DNA of 8,216 nt from NCBI GenBank assembly GCA_904502185.1, contig CAJGDX010000091.1:1-8216 (forward strand), read 5' to 3'. Below are positions 7,301 through 8,216 of the stretch, in pieces. Each line of letters starts with the position of its first letter. Positions within the stretch are counted from its first letter, which is position 1. Both the position numbers and the translations under genes were made by a program. Origin of the DNA: an uncultured Bacteroidaceae bacterium (GTDB taxonomy: Bacteria > Bacteroidota > Bacteroidia > Bacteroidales > Bacteroidaceae). A model generated the notes under the pieces. The model saw only the letters and a list, made by a program, of their open reading frames with translations, made no database searches and had not been told where the DNA came from.

Positions 7301-7942
7301 CAGGGTAAAGAGATGGCTATCTTCGCCGACAAGAACGACAAGGCAGACCCCAACGTTGTAAGCGAGAACCAGCCCTACTGGGGAACATTCCTCGACGAGG
7401 CAAACGGTACAAAAGAGGCTTACACATGGATCTTCGAGCAGGGCGACACAACAATGCTCGACGAAGTGGAAGAGGGCACAACTTATGTATACCTCAAGAA
7501 CAAACAGACCGGCGATTACATGGGTACATGGGACAACTGGTCAGTACGTCTGCCCATGAGCGAAGAGCCCTTGTTGTACTACATCAAGAAGTTCAGCGGC
7601 ATCAAGTACAATCTTGGTTCATACGATGCGCACCTCAACTTCGAGTCTAACAACGACACATATCCCTTCTTGCACATCCTCGGCCACGACGATGGTAAGA
7701 CCGACTGGGGTCACCTCTGTCTCTGGCAGTATGCAGCCGAGCAGTCTAAGTGGAAGCTCATCTATGCCAACACCACATCTATCAACAACGATGTAGTTGA
7801 CGACGTTGAAGGCGAGGTTGTTTCAACAACATACTACACTGCTGACGGTAAAGTACTTTCAGCTCCCGTACAGGGCGTTAACATCATTAAGAAGGTTTAC
7901 GCTAACGGTGCTGTAAAAGTTGATAAGAAATTTTTTAAGTAA
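4376..7942 (+). CDS. Large exported modular protein with duplicated discoidin-like and lectin-like domains
   Basis: 1188 residues; I do not recognise a named family for the whole protein and see no catalytic domain. MKKFLSLLMGLTFSAALMAG is a Sec signal peptide, with likely cleavage near residue 19-20 and no lipobox cysteine. Domains read: discoidin-like (F5/8 type C) at about 21-190, with GGGLAALIDGSTGTFYH; a lectin-like beta region at about 200-365; a helical, acidic region at about 369-520. Then a second discoidin-like domain at about 523-690, with GGGIAALVDGNHSTWYH; a second lectin-like region at about 705-876; a shorter Ala-rich helical region at 878-955. A third lectin-like region covers about 957-1134. 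The tail (about 1147-1188), with YYTADGKVLSAPVQGVNI and a basic end, resembles Bacteroidales secretion/sorting C-termini. The whole is a duplication of one unit. Codon use is strongly restricted (ACA, GGT, AAC, TAC), suggesting high expression. A glycan- or host-binding surface role is inference. Confidence 0.85.
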   Translation: MKKFLSLLMGLTFSAALMAGDIFPITLTTADGLPGRFTGDSNEYSTRYFEFDEPVSSFRFTVITTNTTDTLSEYSYDGLSAGYGPGFPFFTMSEFRIYDADDNMVELSESMLSSNAIATNDGGGLAALIDGSTGTFYHGTYSWGTLPQAYHYIEVQLPQPMSKFKLRWFSRSNRKNMPTTVGITAGGTEYLPYPEYGFELGDKVTTLEQLAEGGVFVLKGSYYTYQYPDENFSREEEYRGDAYYHSPYGAAITPSAADLITFVPTGEENTYYIHWPINGHYVYNPKDRVSESEYAEWVNSSFKAGKYTFSECDSVPGSFIIKCDNLFLGQRRFIRMAIIHPDSFEDDAEYTYHYAWNVYKAKVSNVKGTVIESGLEKVINVADSLLTLQGLLEDEDEGEYEALQTAVAEGRALIAGTELAADAAVKKTNEIDLLTAQYRKQYLYVLIDSIEYILNDADLNFTDGNGGWNVGSYPDTYQIKLTTLADEANIAIDNITALVDISVMIDELSEGLANLYASRVEKVYSLPMRFNEKDGLPGVRENGNVNNSYIWDTPLLYLNEPTDVIRITVTKESSNAIFSGSGTAFYCLGELEFYDAAGDLIPIREDMIEVNSLNATDGGGIAALVDGNHSTWYHAAYGADQDIVPGVGEYAYIQVTFDEPLSVFRYRMVSRANNTYNRAPVDFGITNGSTYDPDDVPIQDPYNLKVIEKVTDVSQIVDGGHYILYGNLGKFDADGEEVVGEGSGYYEGIKLYNSKKAHSACLFTFESAGDGKFYLHSLSKDYYIEQPIGWNNVNATYFKKNAAAITIKEHTTHADMFNMYSVGVVEDENSDLYGEEANFLIQDWGESMGACPIADLENDLFEFDGQSEWEIYKVTVDNFGIMWLQSVLNAVKESGFTSDIFGINPGQYNGAGVNEFKSALVAAQALEDTKDAAAAKAAADALQSNMEALSTATVNPIKVGAEYYIVSTYDMFYQLQGKEMAIFADKNDKADPNVVSENQPYWGTFLDEANGTKEAYTWIFEQGDTTMLDEVEEGTTYVYLKNKQTGDYMGTWDNWSVRLPMSEEPLLYYIKKFSGIKYNLGSYDAHLNFESNNDTYPFLHILGHDDGKTDWGHLCLWQYAAEQSKWKLIYANTTSINNDVVDDVEGEVVSTTYYTADGKVLSAPVQGVNIIKKVYANGAVKVDKKFFK

Positions 7943-7958
7943 TCATACTTACCCTTGA

Positions 7959-7994
7959 TAAAATGGGAGTGACCACGTGGTCACTCCCATTTTA
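7959..7994. terminator. Strong bidirectional intrinsic terminator (perfect 36-bp palindrome)
   Basis: The sequence is a perfect palindrome centred between 7976 and 7977 on CACGTG. In RNA it forms a 16-bp stem with an ACGU tetraloop; the arm reads TAAAATGGGAGTGACC. The A-tract before and T-tract after the G+C-rich part give a U-run at the 3' edge on both strands. It begins 16 bases after the stop codon of the modular protein gene, so it ends that transcript. It could equally stop transcription coming from the right. Confidence 0.9.
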
Positions 7995-8058
7995 ATTTAA
8001 CATGAGTTGATTAAATCTGTAGATTAAGGTTCTAATTACATTAATTAAATACTTACTT
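7995..8058. other. A+T-rich spacer with no recognisable feature
   Basis: Very A+T-rich DNA between the terminator and the repeat-like tail. Short self-complementary words such as TTAATTAA occur, as expected by composition. I see no gene, promoter with both elements, or RNA structure here. Confidence 0.5.
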
Positions 8059-8216
8059 TTAAAATAAATGGTAGTAATTTGCACCTAAGCACAAGTAACT
8101 TAAAATCCATCCGGCACCGTAAGCAGCACAGCCGAGAGCCCGTCTGTTTTTCGGATAAAGCGTGAAGGTTTGTGCAAACGAGCGTAACGCAAGTTTACTT
8201 GCAAGTTACAAAGCGA
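8059..8216 (-). other. Repeat-like or remnant sequence, possibly the end of a minus-strand ORF
   Basis: Two minus-strand frames are open at once. One runs from the window edge to a TAA at 8102-8100 (38 residues, ending LLTVPDGF). The other runs from 8205 to a TAA at 8061-8059 (48 residues, with GCAAYGAGWILSYLCLGANY near its end). Neither has an ATG inside the window, and their overlap suggests non-coding DNA with few stops rather than two genes. The stretch is less A+T-rich than the spacer beside it and shares the core CGCTCGTTTG with the malQ-upstream repeats. It also holds nested inverted repeats at 8168-8179 and 8184-8209. From memory it resembles an intergenic sequence common in Bacteroidales, which I cannot verify here. 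If it is a gene, it is partial. Confidence 0.35.
8184..8209. repeat. Inverted repeat near the right edge
   Basis: GTAAC at 8184-8188 pairs with GTTAC at 8205-8209, and GCAAGT at 8189-8194 pairs with ACTTGC at 8197-8202, with two unpaired A bases at 8203-8204 and a TT centre. That gives 11 bp of imperfect dyad symmetry. The centre is too tight for a normal RNA loop, so a few inner pairs would open in RNA. A second small dyad, GTTTG/CAAAC, lies at 8168-8179. Confidence 0.45.

Overview
The window looks like a chromosomal segment of a Bacteroidales bacterium (Bacteroides/Prevotella-like). Three things point there: a LeuA protein of the Bacteroides type, promoter sequences of the Bacteroidota TAnnTTTG kind without clear Shine-Dalgarno sites, and a large exported protein whose C-terminal tail resembles those of Bacteroidales surface proteins. 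Genus-level assignment cannot be made from the sequence alone.

Layout. Bases 1-1188 (minus strand) hold the first 396 codons of leuA, 2-isopropylmalate synthase; the end of the gene lies outside the window. Bases 1189-1628 form a divergent intergenic region. It has a leuA promoter and a leader with a small hairpin on the minus strand. On the plus strand it has two copies of a 25-bp promoter-like repeat, with a weaker third relative further upstream. Bases 1629-4172 (plus) encode a GH77 4-alpha-glucanotransferase (MalQ) with a CBM20 starch-binding module in front of the catalytic domain, a layout like plant DPE2. Bases 4173-4375 contain a short tandem repeat and a 21-bp imperfect inverted repeat. 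Bases 4376-7942 (plus) encode a 1188-residue exported modular protein made of two diverged copies of a discoidin-like plus lectin-like plus helical unit, a third lectin-like region and a sorting-type C-terminus. A perfect 36-bp palindrome at 7959-7994 follows as a terminator. The final ~220 bases have no convincing gene; bases 8059-8216 look like an intergenic repeat or gene remnant on the minus strand.

Function together. leuA (leucine biosynthesis) and malQ (intracellular maltodextrin metabolism) are divergent and need not be functionally linked. The modular protein has its own spacing and terminator and a strongly restricted codon set, suggesting a separate, highly expressed transcription unit. 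Its carbohydrate-binding-type folds would fit glycan adhesion, but no enzyme domain is visible and its role is unknown. I saw no CRISPR array, tRNA, rRNA, transposase or defence system. The least explained items are the modular protein and the structured or repeated intergenic DNA.
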